A DNA stretch of 64,000 nucleotides, from positions 1 through 64,000 of the forward strand of contig JAAVZO010000025.1 in the NCBI GenBank assembly GCA_022791685.1, read 5' to 3'. The position numbers and the translations under genes were made by a program. The notes under the pieces were generated by a model. That model made no database searches. It was not told where the DNA came from and worked only from the letters and a program-made list of their open reading frames with translations. Shown piece by piece: positions 51,197-59,344 of this stretch. The stretch's first letter is position 1, and each line of letters opens with the position of its first letter. This DNA is from Clostridiales bacterium (GTDB lineage: Bacteria > Bacillota > Clostridia > Oscillospirales > CAG-272).

Positions 51197-51362
51197 TTAT
51201 ATCCCTCCCAAATACTTATTATCGCGTCAAGCGATTACATATTATCATACCATATTTATTAAAGCCAGTTGTTAAGTTGTGATGAATTATAAGCAAATTT
51301 TATTGCATATGACGTTTTCAGTATATTTTATTATATGTATAAAACATCTCGCTCGACATAAA

Positions 51363-51399
51363 AATATAGGCTTTCGAAAATTCAAAAGCCTATATTGAA
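51363..51399. terminator. Stem-loop, probable terminator
   Basis: ATATAGGCTTT/AAAGCCTATAT. Confidence 0.6.
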
Positions 51400-51403
51400 A
51401 TAT

Positions 51404-51690
51404 TCAGTCAACAAAATCGCCGAAAGTAAGCAGAAGCAGATAATTCTTGATATGCAGATTCTTAGCTATAACACGCGTTTCCGTAACATAAGCAAACTCA
51501 CGGTCCCATAAAATTATAGACTATAGAATCGATCCATGCGAAACCATACTCGCCCTTGACATTTTCGGGGGCGAACACATTTCGATCAAGCCTTTCGAAT
51601 ACAATACTGAGCTTCAATTTTTTGACTTTAGTTGAAGCTTTAGTCGATACCTTTCCAATGAAGAAAATACTTTTTCATAAGTCAAGATAT
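51404..51690 (-). pseudogene. Possible frameshifted gene remnant
   Basis: KSIFFIGKVSTKASTKVKKLKLSIVFERLDRNVFAPENVKGEYGFAWIDSIVYNFMGP* in one frame, continued by WDREFAYVTETRVIAKNLHIKNYLLLLTFGDFVD* in another. Confidence 0.4.
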
Positions 51691-51708
51691 CTAAATTTTG
51701 TAATAAAT

Positions 51709-52509
51709 TTATTGTATTCCGTAAAACCGCTTCGAATTCTCAAACGCGTGACGGCAGAACTCCTCTACACTAATTCCGTAAAGCTCAGCCGCGCGCATTG
51801 CAGTATATTCCATCAACCCAGAATGATTCAGCTTTCCGCGGAATGGTACAGGAGCAAGATACGGACAGTCGGTTTCGATTATAACGCGGTCGAGCGGTAT
51901 TGTCGGCACAATCTCTGCAAGACGTGCTGCATTTTTGAAGGTGATAACTCCGGTAAATGAAATATACCATCCTTTATTTACAAGCTGACGAGCTATCTCT
52001 GCACTCGCCGAAAAGCTGTGAAATACCCCCGTTACCTCCGGAAAATCGCGCAGAATATCCATCACATCGCCGTGAGCGTCACGGTCATGTATCACGACTG
52101 GCATTTTCACCTCACGCGCCAGCTCAAGTTGACGGATGAACCACTTCTGTTGCACGTCGCGCGAAGGTTCATCGTAATGGTAATCGAGCCCGATCTCGCC
52201 AAGCGCACGCACCTTATCATGCGAAAGCAGTATGCGAAGCTTATCCATCACATCTTCAATATCATCATCCGGATTAACATCGCTCGGGTGAATGCCAACA
52301 GCGGCATACAATTGCTCGTATTTCTCCGAAAGGGCGATACACTCTGCGCAGGATTCAAGATTCGTTCCCGCATTAACTATATATTTTATATTGCCTGCGA
52401 GAAGGGCGGGAATTATTAAATCCCGCCCCTCGTCGAATTTTGAATCGTTATAATGCGCGTGTGAGTCGAACAGTGGATAATCAAGCTGTCTCTCAAATGC
52501 GAATTCCAT
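51709..52509 (-). CDS. tatD: TatD family hydrolase
   Basis: LFDSHAHYNDSKFDEGR, AVGIHPSDV, LGEIGLDYHYD, IIETDCPYLAPVPFRGKLN. Confidence 0.94.
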   Translation of the reverse strand: MEFAFERQLDYPLFDSHAHYNDSKFDEGRDLIIPALLAGNIKYIVNAGTNLESCAECIALSEKYEQLYAAVGIHPSDVNPDDDIEDVMDKLRILLSHDKVRALGEIGLDYHYDEPSRDVQQKWFIRQLELAREVKMPVVIHDRDAHGDVMDILRDFPEVTGVFHSFSASAEIARQLVNKGWYISFTGVITFKNAARLAEIVPTIPLDRVIIETDCPYLAPVPFRGKLNHSGLMEYTAMRAAELYGISVEEFCRHAFENSKRFYGIQ

Positions 52510-54486
52510 TTATCTTACTCTCTCACCAAGCGGAGTTTCTGGGTCAAGGAATATGACTCTTACTTGCTCCTCACCGGACGCAATAATCATACCCTGACTC
52601 TCAACACCGCAAAGCTTTGCCGGAGCAAGGTTTGCAACGACGATAAGCTTCTTACCAATCAAATCCTCAGGCTTATAGAACTTCGCTATACCCGATACAA
52701 CCTGACGCTTTTCGTAGCCAAGGTCGAGCTGTAATTTCAGCAGCTTCTTCGCCTTCGGTACATTCTCGCAGGCAATAACCTGAGCTGTGCGCAGCTCTAC
52801 CTTCATGAAATCGTCAATACCGATAATCGCGCAGCCCTCCGGCTTTTCGGAAGCTTTTGCAGCAGCTTCAGCCTTTGCAATAGCTTCCGCACGCTCAGCT
52901 TCAACCTCAGCGAGCAGCTTTGCCTCATCAATGCGCGCAAACAGCGGCTTACCCTCTCCGACCGATACTCCGGTCTTGAGTCCACCAAAGCTGTCAACGC
53001 TGTCGAGTGAACGAACGTCGGTCGCCAGCTGGTCGAGTATCGCAGCACTTGTAGTCGGCATGAACGGCTCGAGCAGAATTGCCGCAATGCGGATAGTTTC
53101 AAGCAGATTATATAATACCGTTCCAAGTCTCGGCATGGAAGCTTCATCTTTAGCGAGAACCCACGGTGTAGTCTCGTCGATATACTTGTTCGCGCGACGG
53201 AGCAGCGCAAATATCGCATCGCTTGCGTCTGCGAGATGGAAGCTGTCCATATTCTTCGCAACTGCAGCGGCAGCTTCAGCAGCGGCAGCCTTCAATTCAG
53301 CGTCGAGCGGCTCAATCACATCACCCGACTGAATGATTCCACCGAAATACTTGTGAGTCATCGCAATCGTGCGGTTTACGAGATTTCCAAGGTTGTTCGC
53401 GAGGTCGGCATTATAGCGAGTGATTATCGTCTCGTAGGTAATGCTTCCGTCCGACGAATACGGCATTTCGGATAAGCAATAGTGACGCACGCCGTCGATT
53501 CCAAAACGCTTTACAAGGTCGTCAGCGTAAATAACATTTCCTCTCGATTTGCTCATCTTATCAGTTCCGAAATTGAACCAAGGATGACCAAATATCTTCT
53601 TAGGCATAGGAAGTCCAAGCGCCATCAGGAATATCGTCCAATAGATCGAGTGGAAACGCATGATATCCTTACCGATCACGTGAACATCGCAAGGCCAAAA
53701 TTTATTGAACTGCTCAGTCGGTGCAACATTTCCGTTTTCGTCAAGACGCAGTCCGATTCCGGTCGCGTAGTTGAACAGTGCGTCGAGCCATACATATACA
53801 ACGTGCTTGCTATCAAAATCTACCGGAATGCCCCACTTGAATGATGAACGTGATACGCAGAGGTCCTGGAGTCCAGGCTTAATGAAGTTGTTCACCATTT
53901 CCTTGCGGCGCAGTTCAGGCTCAATAAAATCGGGGTGTTCCTCGATATACTGTAAAAGCTTGTCCTGATACTTGCTCATCTTGAAGAAATAAGCTTCTTC
54001 ATTAGCTTTTTCTACCGGACGACCACAGTCGGGGCATTTACCATCGACTACCTGAGTCTCAGTGAAGAAGGATTCGCACGGAACGCAGTACCAGCCCTCA
54101 TACGAGCCCTTATATATATCGCCCTGCTCATATAGCTTCTTAAACACGCGCTGTATAGTCTCAACGTGATAATCGTCCGTAGTACGCATAAATTTATCAT
54201 GCGACGAACCGACCGATGCCCATACTTCCTTAACTTCATCAGAAACACGATCAACATATTCCTTAGGCGAAATTCCAGCCTTAGCAGCGAGATTTTCAAT
54301 TTTAAGTCCATGCTCATCAGTACCGGTCATGAAAAATACATCATAACCCTCCTGACGTTTGCGGCGGGCAACCGCGTCCGCCATAACTACATCATAAGTA
54401 TTGCCGATATGCGGCTTTCCAGACGCATAAGCAATAGCTGTCGTGATGTAGTAACTGCCTTTATTATGTTCGTAACAATTGCACAT
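52510..54486 (-). CDS. metG: Methionine--tRNA ligase
   Basis: YITTAIAYASGKPHIGNTYD, TGTDEHG, KMSKSRGNVI, C-terminal tRNA-binding domain FMKVELRTAQVIACENVPKAKKLLKLQLDLG. Confidence 0.96.
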   Translation of the reverse strand: MCNCYEHNKGSYYITTAIAYASGKPHIGNTYDVVMADAVARRKRQEGYDVFFMTGTDEHGLKIENLAAKAGISPKEYVDRVSDEVKEVWASVGSSHDKFMRTTDDYHVETIQRVFKKLYEQGDIYKGSYEGWYCVPCESFFTETQVVDGKCPDCGRPVEKANEEAYFFKMSKYQDKLLQYIEEHPDFIEPELRRKEMVNNFIKPGLQDLCVSRSSFKWGIPVDFDSKHVVYVWLDALFNYATGIGLRLDENGNVAPTEQFNKFWPCDVHVIGKDIMRFHSIYWTIFLMALGLPMPKKIFGHPWFNFGTDKMSKSRGNVIYADDLVKRFGIDGVRHYCLSEMPYSSDGSITYETIITRYNADLANNLGNLVNRTIAMTHKYFGGIIQSGDVIEPLDAELKAAAAEAAAAVAKNMDSFHLADASDAIFALLRRANKYIDETTPWVLAKDEASMPRLGTVLYNLLETIRIAAILLEPFMPTTSAAILDQLATDVRSLDSVDSFGGLKTGVSVGEGKPLFARIDEAKLLAEVEAERAEAIAKAEAAAKASEKPEGCAIIGIDDFMKVELRTAQVIACENVPKAKKLLKLQLDLGYEKRQVVSGIAKFYKPEDLIGKKLIVVANLAPAKLCGVESQGMIIASGEEQVRVIFLDPETPLGERVR

Positions 54487-54511
54487 TATATTTCCTCCGA
54501 TTATATTCAAC

Positions 54512-54612
54512 TTGTCACGGCATCAGTGGGGGATTGAATCCAACGAATCTACGATTCGTATACTGATGCGAAATGTTCACCGCCGCCTTAGAGGCGGGGG
54601 ACATCGTGACAA
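54512..54612. repeat. Highly structured intergenic element with nested inverted repeats
   Basis: TTGTCACG (54512-54519)/CGTGACAA (54605-54612); GCATCAGT (54520-54527)/ACTGATGC (54562-54569); ACGAATC/GATTCGT (54543-54559); CCGCCT/AGGCGG (54583-54597). Confidence 0.8.
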
Positions 54613-54645
54613 TGTTATATAGAATTATCGCCATTAAGGCGGGAT

Positions 54646-55794
54646 TTATTCGAACTCTTCACCACCGACGAATACACGTGTACACTCGCTGAAATCCTTA
54701 TCCGTAATGATAAAATCAGCACGCTTGCCGACCTCAAGTGAGCCGACCTCACTATCAGCGCCAACCATCCTTGCAGGATTTATCGTTGCACAAGGAAGCG
54801 CTTCTTCAATCGATATTCCGGCGAACTTCGAGAGATTCTTAACTCCCTTAAACATGCTGATAACGCTTCCAGTAAGCGTTCCATCAAGCAAATATGCCGC
54901 GTCACTTACTATAACGTCCGCACCGCCCATCGTATATTTACCTTCAGGCAATCCAGCCGATGGCGCAGAGTCAGTGATAAGCACAAGCTTTTCGTTGGTC
55001 TTAGCTCGATATGTCAATCGCACAACTTCCGGTACTACGTGACAGCCATCACAGATAAGCTCAGTGTACGCGTCGGACGATAAACCCGCGCCGACACATC
55101 CGGGAGCACGATGTGTGAGCGCACTCATGGCATTGTAAAGATGGGTAAATCCTATTACTCCCCATTCCATAGCCGCCTCACATTCAGCGCAGGTCGCGTT
55201 GCTGTGACCGATACTTACGGTAGCACCTTTATCGACTGCACGCTTAACAAATGCTTCCCCGCCTTCAAGCTCAGGCGCGCAGGTTATATGAAAGCGGCTA
55301 AACTTGGATTCCGGCGTGTGAATTCTGTCAATCAATCCTGCAAGCTCATCAGCATCAAGCGGAGCGAGATATTCCGGCTTATGCGCGCCCTTTTTCTTAA
55401 CATTTAGGTAGCGTCCCTCAAGATGAACACCGAGAATATGCGCACCAGATTTCTCCTCAGCGCTCGCTTTAACTGCAACATCAATGCTCGACTTGAGCTG
55501 CTCGATCGGCACCGACATCAGCGTCGGCATAAATGAAGTTGTGCCAGCCTTCGCATACGAATATGCCATCTTAGCAAATTCGTCGGTGCTTACTTCAGTC
55601 GACTCAAACCCACCGCGTCCGTGAGTATGAACGTCAATGAGTCCCGGTACGACATAAGCACCACCGAGATCAACAGTATCGCAGGTTTCATCTACTGGTA
55701 CAATAATTCCATTTTCAACAGTAAGCGAGCCGCACTCAAAACGGCGTGCCGCTGTATTGTAAATATGTGCGTTTATATATGTTACTTTTTTCAT
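54646..55794 (-). CDS. nagA: N-acetylglucosamine-6-phosphate deacetylase
   Basis: VPGLIDVHTHGRGGFE, HLEGRYLN, GHSNATCAECEAAMEWGVIGFTHLYNAMSALTHRAPG, LITDSAPSAGLPEG. Confidence 0.93.
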   Translation of the reverse strand: MKKVTYINAHIYNTAARRFECGSLTVENGIIVPVDETCDTVDLGGAYVVPGLIDVHTHGRGGFESTEVSTDEFAKMAYSYAKAGTTSFMPTLMSVPIEQLKSSIDVAVKASAEEKSGAHILGVHLEGRYLNVKKKGAHKPEYLAPLDADELAGLIDRIHTPESKFSRFHITCAPELEGGEAFVKRAVDKGATVSIGHSNATCAECEAAMEWGVIGFTHLYNAMSALTHRAPGCVGAGLSSDAYTELICDGCHVVPEVVRLTYRAKTNEKLVLITDSAPSAGLPEGKYTMGGADVIVSDAAYLLDGTLTGSVISMFKGVKNLSKFAGISIEEALPCATINPARMVGADSEVGSLEVGKRADFIITDKDFSECTRVFVGGEEFE

Positions 55795-55820
55795 TTTATT
55801 TTCCTCTTTGCTTTTCGATA

Positions 55821-56642
55821 TTATCTTCTCAATAACCGCTCGCGGCAGATCTCCCAGCATATAATACCGGCAGCCGACGCAGCGTTGAGCGACTCGCATT
55901 CGGGATTCATTGGGATTATCACCGTTCCGCTGCAAGCCTCTATAAACTCATTCGACAGCCCGTGTCCCTCGTTTCCGACTGCAAAGCATACTTTGTCGGG
56001 AAGTGTCATATTCCCGAGCCGTACCGCATTATCGCGAAGCGCAGCCGCATATATTTCGCATCCCGCATTCCGCAGCTTTGCCGCAAATTCGAGCTCGTCG
56101 GCAACAATCGAAAGTCTCTGTCTAAATATCGAACCCATCGCAGCGCGTATTGTTTTCGGCGAATATATATCCGCGCAGTCTGAGCTCATATACACGCAAT
56201 CAATACCGAGTGCATATGCGGTACGAATTATCGTGCCGAGATTTCCGGGGTCGCGTATCGACGACAGCAATAGCGCACGATGATCTGCACCAATCGAGAT
56301 ATTATCCGCCCCAACTTCAAACTGCCGCGCAACCGTTACGATTCCCTGAGGTGCTTTTTCATCTGTCAGCTTCGAAAGCACCTCGTCTGTAACCTTAATG
56401 ATCCGCCCGCTGACCTTGCTAAGTTCGCCCGAAAGCTCATTGCAAATACGCTCACAGCTCGATTCAGCGATAAAAACATACTCAACATCAAGTTGGCTTT
56501 TCACCGCTTCACTAAACAGCTTCACGCCGTCGATTCTGAAAAGTCGTTCAGCGTCACGATACTTTTTGTCAGAAAGTTTCGATACACGTGTCACCAACGG
56601 ATTTTGACGGCTGGTGATAGTTTCTTTGATAAAATCTGTCAT
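55821..56642 (-). CDS. TrmH/SpoU family RNA methyltransferase
   Basis: LLSSIRDPGNLGTIIRTAYALGID, VCFAVGNEGHGLSNEFIEAC, VIIPMNPECESLNAASAAGI. Confidence 0.92.
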   Translation of the reverse strand: MTDFIKETITSRQNPLVTRVSKLSDKKYRDAERLFRIDGVKLFSEAVKSQLDVEYVFIAESSCERICNELSGELSKVSGRIIKVTDEVLSKLTDEKAPQGIVTVARQFEVGADNISIGADHRALLLSSIRDPGNLGTIIRTAYALGIDCVYMSSDCADIYSPKTIRAAMGSIFRQRLSIVADELEFAAKLRNAGCEIYAAALRDNAVRLGNMTLPDKVCFAVGNEGHGLSNEFIEACSGTVIIPMNPECESLNAASAAGIICWEICRERLLRR

Positions 56643-56708
56643 TATCTGACTTTATCCTTTCATAGCATACCAAACATGAATGTACTACTACAATTCTATT
56701 CGATATAC

Positions 56709-56738
56709 GAAAAAAAACCGGAACGAGCCGGTTTTTTT
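56709..56738. terminator. rplT terminator
   Basis: AAAAAACCGG..CCGGTTTTTT. Confidence 0.8.
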
Positions 56739-56746
56739 GTTATGAC

Positions 56747-57106
56747 TTATTTTGCGAGAGCTGCTTTAGCCTGATCCGCAATTGCGGCAAACGCGTCCTT
56801 ATCGGAAACAGCGATCTCAGCGAGCATCTTGCGGTTAAGATCTATACCGGCAATCTTGAGACCATGAATAAGGGTGGAGTAATTCATGCCGCAAACCTTA
56901 GCCTGTGCGGAAATACGAGCGATCCAAAGAGAACGGAAGTCTCTCTTCTTCTGCTTTCTTCCAGCAAACGCGTAGTTGCCGCTCTTCATTACCTGCTCTT
57001 TAGCCATCTTGAAGTGCTTAGACTTTGCACCCCAGTAGCCCTTAGCGAGCTTTAACATCTTATTTCTTCTCTTGCGAGTCATCATCGCGCCTTTAACTCT
57101 TGCCAT
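56747..57106 (-). CDS. rplT: 50S ribosomal protein L20
   Basis: [65 protein letters not shown]. Confidence 0.98.
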   Translation of the reverse strand: MARVKGAMMTRKRRNKMLKLAKGYWGAKSKHFKMAKEQVMKSGNYAFAGRKQKKRDFRSLWIARISAQAKVCGMNYSTLIHGLKIAGIDLNRKMLAEIAVSDKDAFAAIADQAKAALAK

Positions 57107-57154
57107 TTTATATTATCCTCCAGTAATTCAACAGTAATTTGTGTAAGTCTGCTA

Positions 57155-57349
57155 TTATTCGCCGAGCAGAGACTTGTAGTTTGCAGCCATAGCATTGCTC
57201 AGATAAGCGTTGCCGCGGAGCTGTCTCTTTCTCTTTGGAGTCTTAATGCCGAGCTTATGACGGCGATTTGTGTGGTTTAATTTAACCTTTCCGCTCTTGG
57301 TCAGAGAGAATCTCTTAGCGGTAGCCTTGTGTGTCTTTATTTTTGCCAT
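57155..57349 (-). CDS. rpmI: 50S ribosomal protein L35
   Basis: MAKIKTHKATAKRFSLTKSGKVKLNHTNRRHKLGIKTPKRKRQLRG. Confidence 0.98.
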   Translation of the reverse strand: MAKIKTHKATAKRFSLTKSGKVKLNHTNRRHKLGIKTPKRKRQLRGNAYLSNAMAANYKSLLGE

Positions 57350-57410
57350 TTTCGTTTACTCCTTTAAAAATTTCAGTGCGCCATCAGCCGTATAAACGGC
57401 AAAGCAATAA

Positions 57411-57935
57411 TTACTTGGCAGGCTGCTTTGCGGGATTGATAATCATACTCATAAAACGACCCTCAAGCGCCGGACGCTTGTCGACCGTACCGACATCCGA
57501 GCAAGCTTCTTCAAACTTTGCAAGAATATCGCGTCCGATATCGAGATGGCTCATTTCGCGTCCCTTAAACTTTACGACAACTCTAACCTTGTTTCCGTCG
57601 CCGATAAAACGGTGCGCGTGCTTTACCTTAGTCTCGAAATCATGAGTATCAATGCGGCAGGAAAGCTGGATCTCCTTAACCTCTACGACAGTCTGCTTCT
57701 TTTTAGCTTCTTTCTCCTTCTTATCGCGCTCAAAGCGGTATTTGCCGTAATCCATGATACGACATACCGGCGGCTGCGCGGTCGGAGCGATGAGCACAAG
57801 GTCAAGATCCTTCTCATACGCCATTGCAAGCGCGGCGTTGGTGGAAAGCACACCAATCTGTTCACCGTTTTCGCCTACAATTCTGACTTCCCGAGCTCTG
57901 ATTTCCTCATTGATTTGCAGTTCTTTTGTGCTAAT
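57411..57935 (-). CDS. infC: Translation initiation factor IF-3, probable ATT start
   Basis: INEEIRAREVRIVGENGEQIGVLSTNAALAMAYEKDLDLVLIAPTAQPPVCRIMDYGKYRFE; the GTG at 57944 lies inside the GGAGG SD, ATT at 57935 is correctly spaced. Confidence 0.93.
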   Translation of the reverse strand: MSTKELQINEEIRAREVRIVGENGEQIGVLSTNAALAMAYEKDLDLVLIAPTAQPPVCRIMDYGKYRFERDKKEKEAKKKQTVVEVKEIQLSCRIDTHDFETKVKHAHRFIGDGNKVRVVVKFKGREMSHLDIGRDILAKFEEACSDVGTVDKRPALEGRFMSMIINPAKQPAK

Positions 57936-57949
57936 AGCGAGCACCTCCT

Positions 57950-57987
57950 AATAAAACAAAAATTGTGCGAAGACCATCTCCGCACAA
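57950..57987 (-). terminator. Attenuator-like terminator in infC leader
   Basis: TTGTGCG (57981-57987 complement)/CGCACAA stem followed by TTTTTGTTTT just upstream of infC SD. Confidence 0.75.
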
Positions 57988-58095
57988 CATAATGCAGCAA
58001 TTACCAAAGCAATTCTACATTTATTGATTATTTAAACCGCTGTCAGCAATTTGAGGCGGTGAGAACGGAGTGTTCTTCTTTACTCTTACCATAAT

Positions 58096-58124
58096 ATTAT
58101 ATCACACGATCCCTGATTTGTCAA
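58096..58124 (-). promoter_or_regulatory. Promoter of infC-rpmI-rplT
   Basis: TTGACA - 17 nt - TATAAT on minus strand. Confidence 0.8.
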
Positions 58125-58167
58125 GTGTTTTCGAGATATTTTCCATACAAAAATTAAAAAATAAAAC

Positions 58168-58198
58168 CGCTGTGCACTTTAAAAAATTGCACAGCGGG
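58168..58198. terminator. Stem-loop
   Basis: CCGCTGTGCA/TGCACAGCGG. Confidence 0.6.
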
Positions 58199-58278
58199 AA
58201 TTATAAAATTTTGCGGCAAACCGAAACACGAAGTATTCAAATATATTTTAAATATATCGTTTGGTTCTCTATATACAC

Positions 58279-59154
58279 TTAAAATCTACAGTTCACAATA
58301 GTTATCGAATCTGCCGCAAAAATTTTAACAATTATTTGCAGCGCTTCTTCGAAGCTATTGTAGTTAAAATAACCCCCCCCCGCAATTGCTGCGAGTGCGA
58401 GAGATGTTGAATCTGCTGTTTTTGCAGAAGTCTCAGCTTCAGCAGCTGCTTTTTCAGCTGCGATGAGGTCTGCAACCGTTACATCGCTGAGGAGGCACTG
58501 ACCGTATACGGAAGGATCGCTCGAAGCTTTATCGCAATCGTCTGACCAACCGAGACATATGTTACGAACGCCATTACCCTCTGCGTCGTCGTCATACTGG
58601 AAATCAATACCGAGGTACTGACCTGCTCCGCCAACTGCGCTTACATCAAATGCTGCCTCAAAGATGAATCCATCTGTTGTTCTTGTGAGAGCGTATGCAC
58701 CTTCATCGAAGGTGTTTTCGCTCTTGTCAACACACAGCCACTTCTGTATCTTAGTATCGTTGTTGTTGGAGTTGTCAAGCTGAAGGAATACTTCAACAGT
58801 ATCCTTCTCCCAGAAAGCGCCTCCAACGGTAGCTATCGTATTATCCTTTATTTCATAAAGGATATAGAGTGTACTCTTGCCATCCCAAAGAACCTTTGCA
58901 TCCATTGTTGCATAGTCCTTGCCTGCCACCTTACTTGTATCACCGAACCATGACGAAGCATTTTCCTTTACGGTATCGACCGAAATCGTTGGAGCATATT
59001 TCCATGCGTCGTCGATCTTACCATCAACAGTGATATCTGCAATGTAAGCTTCACAGGTCTTGCGTCCTGCTACTGCCGGAGCAGCGAGAGTGTTTACCGC
59101 CAGCAGCGATGAAAGCAGCGCTGCCGTCGAAAGTGTTGCGAGTATCTTTTTCAT
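58279..59154 (-). CDS. Secreted carbohydrate-binding (CBM9/DOMON-like) protein with G9 tract altering the C-terminus
   Basis: Signal peptide MKKILATLSTAALLSSLLAVNTLAAPA; YIADITVDGKIDDAWKYAPTI...VLWDGKSTLYILYEIKD...WEKDTVEVFLQLDNSN. Confidence 0.7.
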   Translation of the reverse strand: MKKILATLSTAALLSSLLAVNTLAAPAVAGRKTCEAYIADITVDGKIDDAWKYAPTISVDTVKENASSWFGDTSKVAGKDYATMDAKVLWDGKSTLYILYEIKDNTIATVGGAFWEKDTVEVFLQLDNSNNNDTKIQKWLCVDKSENTFDEGAYALTRTTDGFIFEAAFDVSAVGGAGQYLGIDFQYDDDAEGNGVRNICLGWSDDCDKASSDPSVYGQCLLSDVTVADLIAAEKAAAEAETSAKTADSTSLALAAIAGGGYFNYNSFEEALQIIVKIFAADSITIVNCRF

Positions 59155-59299
59155 TTTATTGTAATTCCTTTCACATACCTCGCTCTAATGTGAGAAATGT
59201 TATAGATTCCAAGTGTATTCCTATTTTATCACAATAAAATCATTATGTAAAGTCAATATGTTATTTTTACTAGTCATTATGTTGTTTTTAGTTAAATTT

Positions 59300-59325
59300 A
59301 GGACTGCTGTAAACCTACAGCAGTC
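59300..59325. terminator. Stem-loop downstream of SBP
   Basis: GGACTGCTGTA/TACAGCAGTCC. Confidence 0.65.
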
Positions 59326-59344
59326 CCTATATATTTATTCGCCC

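Noticed and set aside
52803-53332. Ala/Ser-rich ORFs overlapping the end of metG
   Set aside because: Alternative-frame translations of the repetitive Ala/Glu linker of MetG.
54525-54545. tRNA-like GGGGGATTGAATCC string
   Set aside because: No acceptor, D or anticodon arms in register; explained better by the nested inverted-repeat element.
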